The notes beneath the pieces are model-generated. The model saw nothing but the letters and a program-made list of their open reading frames with translations, did no database searches and was not told where the DNA came from. From Thermomonas fusca DSM 15424 (GTDB taxonomy: Bacteria; Pseudomonadota; Gammaproteobacteria; Xanthomonadales; Xanthomonadaceae), in assembly GCF_000423885.1 (NCBI RefSeq), contig NZ_KE384102.1, forward strand, positions 39,745 through 103,744: 64,000 bases of DNA. Reading direction: 5' to 3'. How positions within the stretch are numbered: the stretch's first letter is position 1; every line of letters starts with the position of its first letter. Positions 8,690-17,875 of the stretch are shown here, piece after piece. The translations under genes were made by a program, and so were the position numbers.

Positions 8690-8803
8690 CCGCTGCCGGC
8701 GGTGACGCACCGCGCGCCGCGACCGCCGCTTCGGGACAGCACGGCGCATCGCAACGCAGCAGGGCGCACCTGCGACGGTGCCGCCGCAGCGCCCGTCGGG
8801 CTG

Positions 8804-9661
8804 CTAGCGCGCCATCAGGAAATCGTGGATCGCGCCGGCCACCGCGTCCGGCTGCTGCATGTGCAGGTGGTGGCCGCCGGCCATCGCCAGCAGGCGCCCA
8901 TGCGGCAGCAGCCCGACCCGCCGGCGGCGCTGCGCATCGGGAAAATAGGGCTGGGCGGGGTCGGCAAACACGGCCAGGGTCGGACAGGTGATGGCGGCCA
9001 GCATGTCGTCGATCTGCGCCTCGGTCAGGCGGCTGAGGCTGGGCAGGGTCAGGCGCTGGTCGCTGCTCCAGGTATAGCCACCGGCCACCGGACGCACCCC
9101 GCGCTCCACCAGCAGGCGCAGCAGCGCTTCGTCCAGCCCGCTGCCGGGCACCCGGCCGGCGTGCAGGCGCGCGCGCGTGGCGGTGTCGATGTCGGGGAAC
9201 ACGCGCAGCCGCTTGTCCGCCACCAGCCGCTGCGCGGCCACCGCTTCGCGCATCCGTGACGCGGTGTGCTCCGGCGCCTCCGCCAGCGCGCCCAGCATCT
9301 CGATCACCGCCAGCCGTTCGATCCGCTCCGGGCAGGCGGCGGCGATCATGCTGGCGATGCCGGCGCCCATCGAATGCCCGAGCAGGTGGAAGCGGTCCCA
9401 GCCCAGCGCGTCGGCGGCATCCAGCACCGCGGCGATGGCGACGCTGAAGGAATACTCCGCGCCCGGCGCCAGATGCGCGCTGCGACCATGGCCGGGCAGG
9501 TCCAGCGCGACCAGATCGAAGCCGCGCAGGTACGGTGCCATCGGCAGGAAGCTCGCGGCGTTGTCCAGCCAGCCGTGCAGGGCCAGCACGCGCGGGCCGC
9601 GGCCATCGTTGCGCAACGCGGCCAGGCGGCCCAGCGCGACGTCGAAACCGGTCTCTTGCAT
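8804..9661 (-). CDS. Alpha/beta hydrolase
   Basis: A 285-residue alpha/beta-hydrolase-fold protein. The oxyanion-hole motif LHGWLDN is near residue 33, the nucleophile elbow GHSMGA near residue 100, and a late catalytic His in GGHHLHMQQP near the C-terminus. The family includes esterases and MhpC-type hydrolases, and the substrate cannot be read from sequence. Its ATG overlaps the hemH stop by one base (TGATG), so the two genes are probably cotranscribed and translationally coupled. Confidence 0.85.
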   Translation of the reverse strand: MQETGFDVALGRLAALRNDGRGPRVLALHGWLDNAASFLPMAPYLRGFDLVALDLPGHGRSAHLAPGAEYSFSVAIAAVLDAADALGWDRFHLLGHSMGAGIASMIAAACPERIERLAVIEMLGALAEAPEHTASRMREAVAAQRLVADKRLRVFPDIDTATRARLHAGRVPGSGLDEALLRLLVERGVRPVAGGYTWSSDQRLTLPSLSRLTEAQIDDMLAAITCPTLAVFADPAQPYFPDAQRRRRVGLLPHGRLLAMAGGHHLHMQQPDAVAGAIHDFLMAR

Positions 9662-10629
9662 CAGGCCCAGCCCACGTCGCCGCGCGCCAATGCGGCCAGC
9701 GCATCGGCATGCGCGCCGCCCGCGTTCAGGCAGGGGATGTAGCGCAGGGCCTCGCCCCCGGCGGTGCGGAAGGCGGCGTCGTTCTCCACCGCGATTTCTT
9801 CCAGTGTCTCCAGGCAATCCACGGCGAACCCGGGGCAGACCACGTCGACGCGACGTACGCCGTCGCGCGCCAGCGCTTCCAGGGTTGGCTGGGTATACGG
9901 CTCCAGCCAGCGTTCGCGGCCAAAACGCGACTGGAAGGTCAGCAGCAATTCGTCGCGCCGAACGTCCAACGCCGCAGCGATCGCGCACGCGCTGGCCTCG
10001 CACTGGTCGGCGTAGGGATCGCCACCGTCCACCAGCCGCCGCGGGATGCCGTGGAAGGACAGCAGCAGGCGCTCGCCGCGGCCGTGCGCGGCCCAGTGCG
10101 CGCGGATCGACTCGGCGATCGACGCGGCCCAGCCGGCGTCCAGGTGGTAGTCGTGCAGCACCTCGACCTGCAGGTCGGCCGCGGCCACGGCCACCGCGTC
10201 GGCCACGCTGGCGGTGGTGGTGGTGGAGTACTGCGGGTACAGCGGCAGCACCCTCACCTGGCGCACGCCCTCGGCGCGCAGGCGGTCCAGCACCGTGCGT
10301 ACCGACGGCTCGCCATAGCGCATCGCATGCACCACCCGACGGTCCGGCAGGCGCGCGGCCACCGCCTTGGCCAGCGCGGCGGTATGCACGGCCAGCGGCG
10401 ACCCGCCCTCCATCCAGATCTGCGCGTACTTGTGCGCCACCTTCGGGCTGCGCAGCGGCAGGATGATGAAGTGCAGCAGCGGGCACCACAGCCAGCGGGT
10501 CAGCTGGACCACGCGGTGGTCGTGCAGGAACTGCGCAAGGTAGCGGCGTACCGCCGGCGCGGTGGGCGCGGCGGGGGTGCCGAGATTGACCAGCACCAGC
10601 GCGGGGGCGGAATCGGGGGACGTCGACAT
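9661..10629 (-). CDS. hemH: Ferrochelatase HemH
   Basis: Inserts Fe2+ into protoporphyrin IX, the last step of protoheme synthesis. The 322-residue protein carries LVNLGTP at the N-terminus, LYPQYSTTT, the catalytic His in SFHGIP near residue 185, and the conserved acidic segment DCLETLEEIAVEN near residue 265. Two ATG codons are possible (10635 and 10629). 10629 was chosen because a weak -10-like GATCCT lies exactly 6 nt before it, a spacing seen at several genes here. The gene is divergent from the SYLF-protein gene, with 133 bp between the starts. Confidence 0.94.
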   Translation of the reverse strand: MSTSPDSAPALVLVNLGTPAAPTAPAVRRYLAQFLHDHRVVQLTRWLWCPLLHFIILPLRSPKVAHKYAQIWMEGGSPLAVHTAALAKAVAARLPDRRVVHAMRYGEPSVRTVLDRLRAEGVRQVRVLPLYPQYSTTTTASVADAVAVAAADLQVEVLHDYHLDAGWAASIAESIRAHWAAHGRGERLLLSFHGIPRRLVDGGDPYADQCEASACAIAAALDVRRDELLLTFQSRFGRERWLEPYTQPTLEALARDGVRRVDVVCPGFAVDCLETLEEIAVENDAAFRTAGGEALRYIPCLNAGGAHADALAALARGDVGWA

Positions 10630-10762
10630 GCGCATAGGATCGCATGGCCGCCCGCGTACCATGCGCTGACTTAATGTCGATTCATGGCCGCCGCGCCACG
10701 ATGCGGTTTCGCCCCCGCTTTTCCACAAGACCATACAGTCCACGCAGACCACGGAGACCACG

Positions 10763-11581
10763 ATGACTGCGACCCCGCGACGCCTGACCCTTGCCCTTGC
10801 CGTGCTGCTGGCTGCCGGTGCCGTCGTCGCCGGTTCACGCGAGGACGTACGCGCCGACGACGCGGTGCGGGTGGTGCGGCAGATCCAGTCCATCCCCGAA
10901 GCGTCGATCCCGGACCGTCTGCTGGACGATGCCAAGGCGATCGTGGTCGTGCCCGACACCATCAAGGCCGGCTTCATGCTGGGCGGCCGCCGTGGCCTCG
11001 GCCTGATGGCAACCAAGGCCGCCGATGGCAGCTGGACCAACCCGGTATTCGTCAAGCTGGCCGGCGCCAGCTTCGGGTTGCAGGCCGGCGTGCAGTCGGC
11101 CGACGTGATCCTGGTGTTCCGCAGCGAGCGCGGGCTGGACAACCTGGTCAACGGCAAGATCACCCTCGGCGCCGATGCCGGGGTGGCCGCAGGCCCGGTT
11201 GGCCGCAACGCCGCCGCCGCCACCGACGGCGCGCTGAAGGCAGAGATCTGGTCGTGGTCGCGCGCGCGCGGGCTGTTTGCCGGCGTGGCCCTGGACGGCG
11301 CAGTGTTGTCGATCGACAACGGCGCCAACCGCACCGCCTACGGCAGCGGCGTGACCCCGCGGATGATCTTCGAGGGCCGCGCGCCGCAGGCGCCCTCGGC
11401 CGCCATCGTCGCCTTCCGCGATGCGCTGGAGGAAGCCACCGCCGCCGCCCGCTACGCGCGCCGGGGTGCCGCAGCGCCTGCCGCGCCTGCAGCCCCCACG
11501 CCGGCCGCCGCTTCGGTGCAGCTGCTGGACGCCGGCAACCCGGCCACCACCACCCCGCTGCCGCCGGCCACCAAGCCGTAA
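10763..11581 (+). CDS. SYLF (Ysc84-like) domain protein, exported
   Basis: A 272-residue protein with an N-terminal signal peptide (about residues 1-24). A SYLF/Ysc84 lipid-binding domain follows, recognisable from VVVPDTIKAGFMLGGRRG, FVKLAGASFGLQAG and WSRARGLFAGVALDGA. Bacterial members are periplasmic or envelope proteins of unclear function; the domain binds phosphoinositides in eukaryotes. The C-terminal 40 residues are an Ala/Pro-rich tail. A GGAG ribosome-binding site precedes the ATG. The gene ends 40 bp before tatA, which has its own -10-like element. Confidence 0.85.
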   Translation: MTATPRRLTLALAVLLAAGAVVAGSREDVRADDAVRVVRQIQSIPEASIPDRLLDDAKAIVVVPDTIKAGFMLGGRRGLGLMATKAADGSWTNPVFVKLAGASFGLQAGVQSADVILVFRSERGLDNLVNGKITLGADAGVAAGPVGRNAAAATDGALKAEIWSWSRARGLFAGVALDGAVLSIDNGANRTAYGSGVTPRMIFEGRAPQAPSAAIVAFRDALEEATAAARYARRGAAAPAAPAAPTPAAASVQLLDAGNPATTTPLPPATKP

Positions 11582-11583
11582 GC

Positions 11584-11589
11584 TAGAAT
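11584..11589 (+). promoter_or_regulatory. -10 element of tatABC
   Basis: TAGAAT immediately follows the stop codon of the upstream gene and predicts a start about 26 nt before tatA. No clear -35 element is visible. Confidence 0.4.
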
Positions 11590-11621
11590 CCGAGGTCTTC
11601 CCCTACAACCACGGTGCATCC

Positions 11622-11846
11622 ATGGGCGGCTTCAGCATCTGGCATTGGCTGATCGTGTTGGTCGTCGTGCTGCTGGTGTTCGGCACCAAGCGGCTGACCT
11701 CCGGTGCGCGCGACCTCGGCAAGGCGGTCAACGAGTTCAAGAAGGGCATGCACGGCGACGAGGACGACAAGCCGGCCGCGCGGATCGGCGAGGACAAGGC
11801 GCCGTCTTCGGCCGAGCAGCGCGAACGCGACGACACGGCACGCTGA
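11622..11846 (+). CDS. tatA: Sec-independent translocase subunit TatA
   Basis: A 74-residue subunit of the twin-arginine translocase, which moves folded proteins across the inner membrane. One N-terminal membrane helix (WHWLIVLVVVLLVFG) is followed by the hinge FGTKRL and the amphipathic helix LTSGARDLGKAVNEFKKGM, then a charged tail. It is the first gene of tatABC. The longer open frame upstream overlaps the preceding gene and is not needed. Confidence 0.95.
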   Translation: MGGFSIWHWLIVLVVVLLVFGTKRLTSGARDLGKAVNEFKKGMHGDEDDKPAARIGEDKAPSSAEQRERDDTAR

Positions 11847-11864
11847 CGCCGCCAGGCGGCTTCG

Positions 11865-12182
11865 ATGTTCGATTTCTCCCTCGGCGAGATGCTGGTCGTC
11901 GCCCTGGTGGCGCTGGTCGTACTGGGCCCGGAGCGGCTGCCGAAGGCGGCGCGCTTCGCCGGCCTGTGGGTACGCAAGGCGCGCGCGCAGTGGCACGCGG
12001 TGCGCAGCGAGCTGGAGCAGGAGCTGGCCAGCGAGGAACTGCAGCGCAGTCTGCGCGAAAGCCAGCAGGCACTGCGCGACGCCGAGGCGCGTCTGCGCGA
12101 GGCCACCGCGCAGGTGCAGGCGGACGCGCCGCGCGCACTGGACCCGCCGGCCACCAGCGACGGGGAACGCCGTGACGGCTGA
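11865..12182 (+). CDS. tatB: Sec-independent translocase subunit TatB
   Basis: A 105-residue TatB. The N-terminus MFDFSLGEMLVVALVALVVLGPERLP has the conserved Glu in the membrane helix and the LGPERLP hinge, followed by a long charged amphipathic helix. TatB and TatC form the signal-peptide receptor. The gene starts 18 bp after tatA and its end overlaps tatC by 11 bp. Confidence 0.95.
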   Translation: MFDFSLGEMLVVALVALVVLGPERLPKAARFAGLWVRKARAQWHAVRSELEQELASEELQRSLRESQQALRDAEARLREATAQVQADAPRALDPPATSDGERRDG

Positions 12183-12915
12183 GCACCACGACAGCGAACG
12201 CCCGCTGATCGCCCACCTGCTGGAACTGCGCACGCGCCTGCTGCGTGGCGTGGCCGGCCTGGGCGTCGCGCTGGCCTGCCTGCTGCCATTCGCCAACACC
12301 CTGTACGGCTACCTGGCCCAGCCGCTGCTGGCCAAGCTGCCCAAGGGCGGCCAGCTGATCGCCACCCAGGTCGCTTCGCCGTTCTTCGCGCCGATGAAGC
12401 TGGCCTTCTTCGCCGCACTGGTGGTGGCGATGCCTTGGCTGCTCTACCAGGCTTGGGCCTTCGTGGCGCCGGGGCTGTACCGGCGCGAGAAGCGGCTGGC
12501 GCTGCCACTGCTGAGCTCGGCGCTGCTGCTGTTCTACGCCGGCTGCGCGTTCGCCTATTTCCTGGTGCTGCCGATGGTGTTCGGATTCATGGCGCGGGTG
12601 ACGCCGGACGGCGTGGCGATGATGACCGACATCAGCGCCTACCTCGATTTCGTGCTGGTGATGTTCCTCGCCTTCGGCCTGTCGTTCGAACTGCCGGTGG
12701 CGCTGGTGATCCTGTCCCTGCTGGGCTGGGTGACCCCGGCGCAGCTGCGCGAAGGCCGCGGCTACGCGGTGGTGGGCATCTTCATCGTTGCCGCGGTGCT
12801 GACCCCGCCCGACGTGGTCAGCCAGCTGATGCTGGCGATCCCGATGTGCCTGCTGTACGAGGCCGGCATCCTCGCCGCGCGCCTGGTCGCGCCACGCGAG
12901 TCCCAGCCGGCGTAG
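12172..12915 (+). CDS. tatC: Sec-independent translocase subunit TatC
   Basis: A 247-residue polytopic membrane protein with six predicted helices. The N-terminus PLIAHLLELRTRLLR carries the conserved HLLELR motif that binds the twin-arginine signal. The start is GTG at 12172, supported by a GGGGAA ribosome-binding site 5 nt upstream and an 11-bp overlap with tatB. A short GC-rich hairpin follows the stop. Confidence 0.95.
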   Translation: MTAEHHDSERPLIAHLLELRTRLLRGVAGLGVALACLLPFANTLYGYLAQPLLAKLPKGGQLIATQVASPFFAPMKLAFFAALVVAMPWLLYQAWAFVAPGLYRREKRLALPLLSSALLLFYAGCAFAYFLVLPMVFGFMARVTPDGVAMMTDISAYLDFVLVMFLAFGLSFELPVALVILSLLGWVTPAQLREGRGYAVVGIFIVAAVLTPPDVVSQLMLAIPMCLLYEAGILAARLVAPRESQPA

Positions 12916-12922
12916 GCGCCAG

Positions 12923-12940
12923 GCCCGCGCGGACGCGGGC
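12923..12940. terminator. Hairpin between convergent tatC and the BPSS1780-type gene
   Basis: GCCCGCG-CGGA-CGCGGGC forms a perfect 7-bp stem that fills most of the 25-bp gap between the two convergent stop codons. No T-run follows on either strand, so it is a weak or bidirectional terminator at best. Confidence 0.4.
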
Positions 12941-13867
12941 TCAGGCTTCGAAGCCGTGCACCTGCACCACAGGCGGCGGCATGCCCGCATCGCCGAAGGT
13001 GTCGCGCCAGGCGAGGTAGGCCGCGCCCACCACCAGCACCAGCACCACCCCGGCAAAACCGAGCATGGTCAGCATCGTCAGCAGCGCGCCCAGCGCCGGA
13101 TGGATGGCGCCGCCCAGCACCGCCAGCAGGCTGGCCAGCAGCGCCACCACCACCGCCGCCAGCAGCAGCGCGCCGACGAACAGCACGCCGGCCACTAGAT
13201 TGGCACCGATGTTGCTGACCGAGGCGCGCAAGGCATTGCGCAACGCATCGATCAGGCCATTGCCGGAGAACAGCATCAGCGGGATCGCGAACAGCATCAG
13301 CGCGTAGCTGAAATAGTTGAAGACCAGTTGCACCAGGAACAGCAGGCCGCCGTTCTGCGGCTGCGGCACCGCGGGCGTGGCGCCCTGCATCGCCGCCTGC
13401 ATCGCCTCAAGATAGTCGCGCCAGTAGTCGCTGCCGGCCACGGCCACCATCAGCACGCCGCCGACCACCGCCAGCGCCACCTGCACCAGCCCCAGCCACG
13501 CCAGCTGGCGGCCTTTGCCGCTGCGCAACGGCACGAACACGTCGCGCGCATGCGCCGGGCGCCCGGCCTCGGTCTCTCGGATCACGTGCATCAGCCCGCC
13601 CAGCAGCACCGGCACCAGCAGCATGACTGCCAAGGTCAGCGGCACCGCCACCGCCATCACCAGGCCGAGACCCGGCGGCTGACCGCTGGCCTTGCTGCCG
13701 GCCAGCAGCAAGCCCATCAACAGGGCCAGCGCCAGCACCGCCGCGTACAGCGCGATGATCGCCAGCGCCGCCGCCCCGAACACCGCGCGCGGATTCCTCG
13801 CGCCCAGGTCGATGGCCTGACGGAACCACACCAGCCCCTGGCTGGCCGGCAATCTGCGAATGTCCAT
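12941..13867 (-). CDS. BPSS1780-type integral membrane protein
   Basis: A 308-residue protein with about six hydrophobic segments. Its N-terminus (MDIRRLPASQGLVWFRQAIDL) is typical of the BPSS1780 family of uncharacterised proteobacterial membrane proteins. No catalytic motif is visible. The start at 13867 was preferred over a longer frame beginning 24 bp upstream because it matches the family N-terminus. It lies 42 bp downstream of the glutamine amidotransferase gene and is probably in its operon. Confidence 0.75.
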   Translation of the reverse strand: MDIRRLPASQGLVWFRQAIDLGARNPRAVFGAAALAIIALYAAVLALALLMGLLLAGSKASGQPPGLGLVMAVAVPLTLAVMLLVPVLLGGLMHVIRETEAGRPAHARDVFVPLRSGKGRQLAWLGLVQVALAVVGGVLMVAVAGSDYWRDYLEAMQAAMQGATPAVPQPQNGGLLFLVQLVFNYFSYALMLFAIPLMLFSGNGLIDALRNALRASVSNIGANLVAGVLFVGALLLAAVVVALLASLLAVLGGAIHPALGALLTMLTMLGFAGVVLVLVVGAAYLAWRDTFGDAGMPPPVVQVHGFEA

Positions 13868-13909
13868 GTTGCGCCCCGGAAAGAGGCACACAGGATACCG
13901 GAGCGCGCG

Positions 13910-14623
13910 TCAGCGCCGGGCGCGGCGGACGAACCGGCGCAGGATTTCGCGCGCGTGCGGCGCCGCGCCGACCTCGCGCGCCAGCCGCTTGCCGCAACGT
14001 CCCTCGCGGGCCAGCGCATCGGCACGGGCATGGATATAGCCGCGCATGTGGCCGGCGCTGAACTCGGGATGGAACTGCAGGCCCCAGGCCGCGTCGCCCC
14101 AGCGGAAGGCGTGGCAGGCGTCGTGGTCGTTGCGGGCCAGCACGGTGGCGCCCGGCGGCGGCTGCAGCACGCTCTGCAGGTGGGTGGCCTGGGCGGCAAA
14201 GCGCACCGGCAGGCCGGCGAACAGCGGGTCGTCCTGCGCCTGCGGGTGCAGGTCGATGTGCACGGTGCCCATCTCGCGGCCGTTGGGATTGTCGTCGACG
14301 GTGCCACCCAGCGCGTGCGCGATCAGCTGGTGGCCGTAGCAGATGCCCAGCAGCGGCAGCCCGGCGTGCGCGGCCTCGCGCAGCCAGCCGGCGCTGCGTT
14401 CGCTCCAGTCGTGGCGCTCGGTGACCATTGCCGCCGAGCCAGTGACGATCGCGCCGGCGAAGCCATCGCGGCGCGGCAGTGCGTCGCCGCGCTGGACATC
14501 CACCACCACCGCGTCGTCCCGTCCCAGTCCGGCGGCCACCCGGATCCAGTGGGCGAAGCTGCCGTGGCGGCGCATCGACGGGGTGGGCTGGCCGGTTTCG
14601 AGGATCAGGAAGGGCGTGGTCAT
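13910..14623 (-). CDS. Class I glutamine amidotransferase-like protein
   Basis: A 237-residue stand-alone class I amidotransferase domain. The nucleophile elbow GICYGHQ (Cys near residue 95) and FHPEFS (His/Glu near residue 184) complete the catalytic triad. Such GMP-synthase-glutaminase-like proteins hydrolyse glutamine or gamma-glutamyl compounds; the acceptor is unknown here. The gene is divergent from glyQ over 82 bp and probably cotranscribed with the downstream membrane-protein gene. Confidence 0.85.
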   Translation of the reverse strand: MTTPFLILETGQPTPSMRRHGSFAHWIRVAAGLGRDDAVVVDVQRGDALPRRDGFAGAIVTGSAAMVTERHDWSERSAGWLREAAHAGLPLLGICYGHQLIAHALGGTVDDNPNGREMGTVHIDLHPQAQDDPLFAGLPVRFAAQATHLQSVLQPPPGATVLARNDHDACHAFRWGDAAWGLQFHPEFSAGHMRGYIHARADALAREGRCGKRLAREVGAAPHAREILRRFVRRARR

Positions 14624-14669
14624 CGGCGTTGGCGGGCGGCGTGGCGGCGGGCGGCAAAACAGGCGCCCT

Positions 14670-14675
14670 TATACT
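14670..14675 (+). promoter_or_regulatory. -10 element of glyQS
   Basis: TATACT (5 of 6 matches) lies 30 bp before the glyQ ATG, in the 82-bp divergent gap. The -35 region is GC-rich and poor. Confidence 0.45.
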
Positions 14676-14705
14676 AATCCGCTACCTCGCACTTCCCAGC
14701 CCGAC

Positions 14706-15625
<920 letters not shown>

Positions 15626-15629
<4 letters not shown>

Positions 15630-17791
15630 ACATGCAACCGTTGCTGATCGAACTCGGCACCGAGGAACTCCCGGTCAAGGCCCTGCCCGGGCTGGCGCAG
15701 GCGTTCTTCGACGGCGTGCTGGCGGCGCTGGACAAGCGCGGCGTGGCGGTGGAGCGCGGCGACGCCAAGCCGCTGTATTCGCCGCGCCGGCTGGCGGTGC
15801 TGCTGCCCGGCGTGGCGGTGGAGCAGCCGGAACAGACCTCCGAGGTACTGGGCCCGTACCTCAATATTGCGCTGGACGCGAACGGCGCGCCCACCAAGGC
15901 GCTTGAAGGCTTCGCCGCCAAGGCCGGGGTTGAATGGACGGCGCTGGAAAAAACCAGCGATGCCAAGGGCGAGCGCTTCGTGCACCGCGCCACCAAGCCC
16001 GGTGCGCGCACGCTGGACCTGCTGCAGGGCGTGCTGGACGAGGCGCTGGCCGGGATGCCCATTCCCAAGCCGATGCGCTGGGGCGCCCACACCTACGGTT
16101 TCGCCCGCCCGCTGCACTGGCTGGTGGCGCTGCTTGGCAACGAAGTTGCCGATCTCGAAGCGCTCGGCATCCGCGCCGGCCGCCAGACCCGCGGCCACCG
16201 CTTCCACGCGCCGCAGGCCATCGCCATCGCCCAGCCGCAGGACTACGTGGCCGCGCTGCTGGATGCCAAGGTGCTGGTCGATGCCGACGCGCGCCGCGCG
16301 CGCATCATCGATGACGTCGAACGCGCGGCGCAGGCCGCCGGCGGCAACGCGCGCATCGACGCGGGCAACCTGGAACAGGTGAACTGCCTCAACGAATGGC
16401 CGGTGGCGGTGGCCTGCGCGTTCGACCGCGAGTTCCTGGCGGTGCCGCAGGAAGCGCTGGTCGAGACCATGGAGGCCAACCAGAAGTTCTTCCCGGTGCT
16501 GGATGCCAACGGCAAGCTCACCGAGAAGTTCATCGGCATCGCCAACATCGAGTCGAAGGACGCTTCCGAAATCCGCAAGGGCTACGAGCGGGTGATCCGC
16601 CCGCGCTTCAGCGACGCCAAGTTCTTCTTCGACGAGGACCTGAAGCAGGGGCTTGCGTCGATGGGCGAGGGCCTTGCGACCGTGACCTACCAAGCCAAGC
16701 TGGGCAGCGTGGCCGACAAGGTGGCGCGCGTGGCCGCGCTGGCCGAGGCCATCGCCGCGCAGGTCGGCGCCGACCCGGCGCAGGCACGGCGTGCGGCGGA
16801 GCTGGCGAAGAACGACCTGCAAAGCCGCATGGTCAACGAGTTCCCCGAATTGCAGGGCATCGCCGGCCGCTACTACGCGCAACGCGCGGGCGAGCCGGAC
16901 GAGGTGGCGCTGGCCATCGACGAGGCCTACCGCCCGCGCTTCGCCGCCGACGACATCGCCGCCTCCACGCTGGGCAAGGTGCTGGCGATCTCCGAGCGGC
17001 TGGACACGCTGGCCGGCGGCTTCGCCGCGGGCCTGAAGCCGACCGGCAACAAGGACCCGTTCGCGCTGCGGCGCAATGCGCTGGGACTGGCACGGACGAT
17101 TATCGAGAGCGGGTTCGATCTCAATCTCCCCAAGCTGCTTGAGCAGAGCATCAGTTTGTTGCCAACCAGCCTATTCCAGACATCTGGGAATGAAGATCTT
17201 GCGGTAGCACTCCAGAAGCGACTGACGCGAAATGACGTGTTCGAGTTCATTCTTGATCGCCTACGCGGCTACTACGCTGATCGTGGCGTTGGAGTCCGCG
17301 AATTCAACGCGGTGCTCGAGAAGGCGGTACCAACCCCGACAGGATCGGCGACAAACATCACCGTCATAGAGGCGGTATGCACCTCGCTGTACGACTTCGA
17401 CCGCCGCCTCGGCGCCATCGGCACGTTCGCGCAGCTGCCGGAAGCCGCGGCGCTGGCCGCCGCCAACAAGCGCATCGGCAACATCCTGAAGAAGGCCGAC
17501 ATCGACATCCCGGCAATCGAGGACGCGGCGCTGCTGCGCGAACCGGCCGAGCTGGCGCTGGCCGAAGCGGTGGAAGCCGCCTACGCCGAAACCGGCCCCG
17601 CGCTGGCGCAGGGCGATTACGTCAGCGTGCTGACCCGGCTGGCGGCGCTGCGCGCGCCGGTGGACGCGTTCTTCGACGCGGTGATGGTCAACGCCGACGA
17701 CCCGGCCGTGCGCGCCAACCGGTTGGCGCTGCTGCAGCGGCTGGCCAGCCGGCTGGGCAGCGTGGCGGCGATCGAGCATCTGTCGTCCTGA
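15626..17791 (+). CDS. glyS: Glycine-tRNA ligase beta subunit
   Basis: Beta subunit of glycyl-tRNA synthetase, which recognises tRNA-Gly. The 721-residue length fits the family. The N-terminus has LLIELGTEELPVKALP, and MRWG and GHRFHAP follow near residues 152 and 192. The ATG overlaps the glyQ stop (ATGA). Nucleotides about 17095-17390 (residues about 490-588) are markedly lower in G+C and use different codons, while the reading frame and protein sequence remain normal. This suggests replacement by a divergent allele. Confidence 0.96.
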
Positions 17792-17798
17792 GGCCGAC

Positions 17799-17826
17799 AC
17801 GCGCACCCAATGCGCTGGGTGCGCGT
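17799..17826 (+). terminator. Hairpin after glyS
   Basis: ACGCGCACCCA / TGGGTGCGCGT forms a perfect 11-bp stem with a 6-nt loop, 7 bp after the glyS stop. No T-run follows, so it may protect the 3' end or terminate with help from other factors. Confidence 0.5.
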
Positions 17827-17863
17827 GCGCGGCGGAGTTAATCGCGCGTTGACGCCGCGTCGG

Positions 17864-17869
17864 TATCCT
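17864..17869 (+). promoter_or_regulatory. -10 element of tamA, predicted leaderless
   Basis: TATCCT is followed by 6 nt and the tamA ATG at 17876, with no Shine-Dalgarno sequence in between. Confidence 0.4.
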
Positions 17870-17875
17870 GCGGCG

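Noticed and set aside
17849..17854. TTGACG as a -35 element for tamA
   Set aside because: Only 9 bp separate it from the TATCCT hexamer; about 17 bp is needed.
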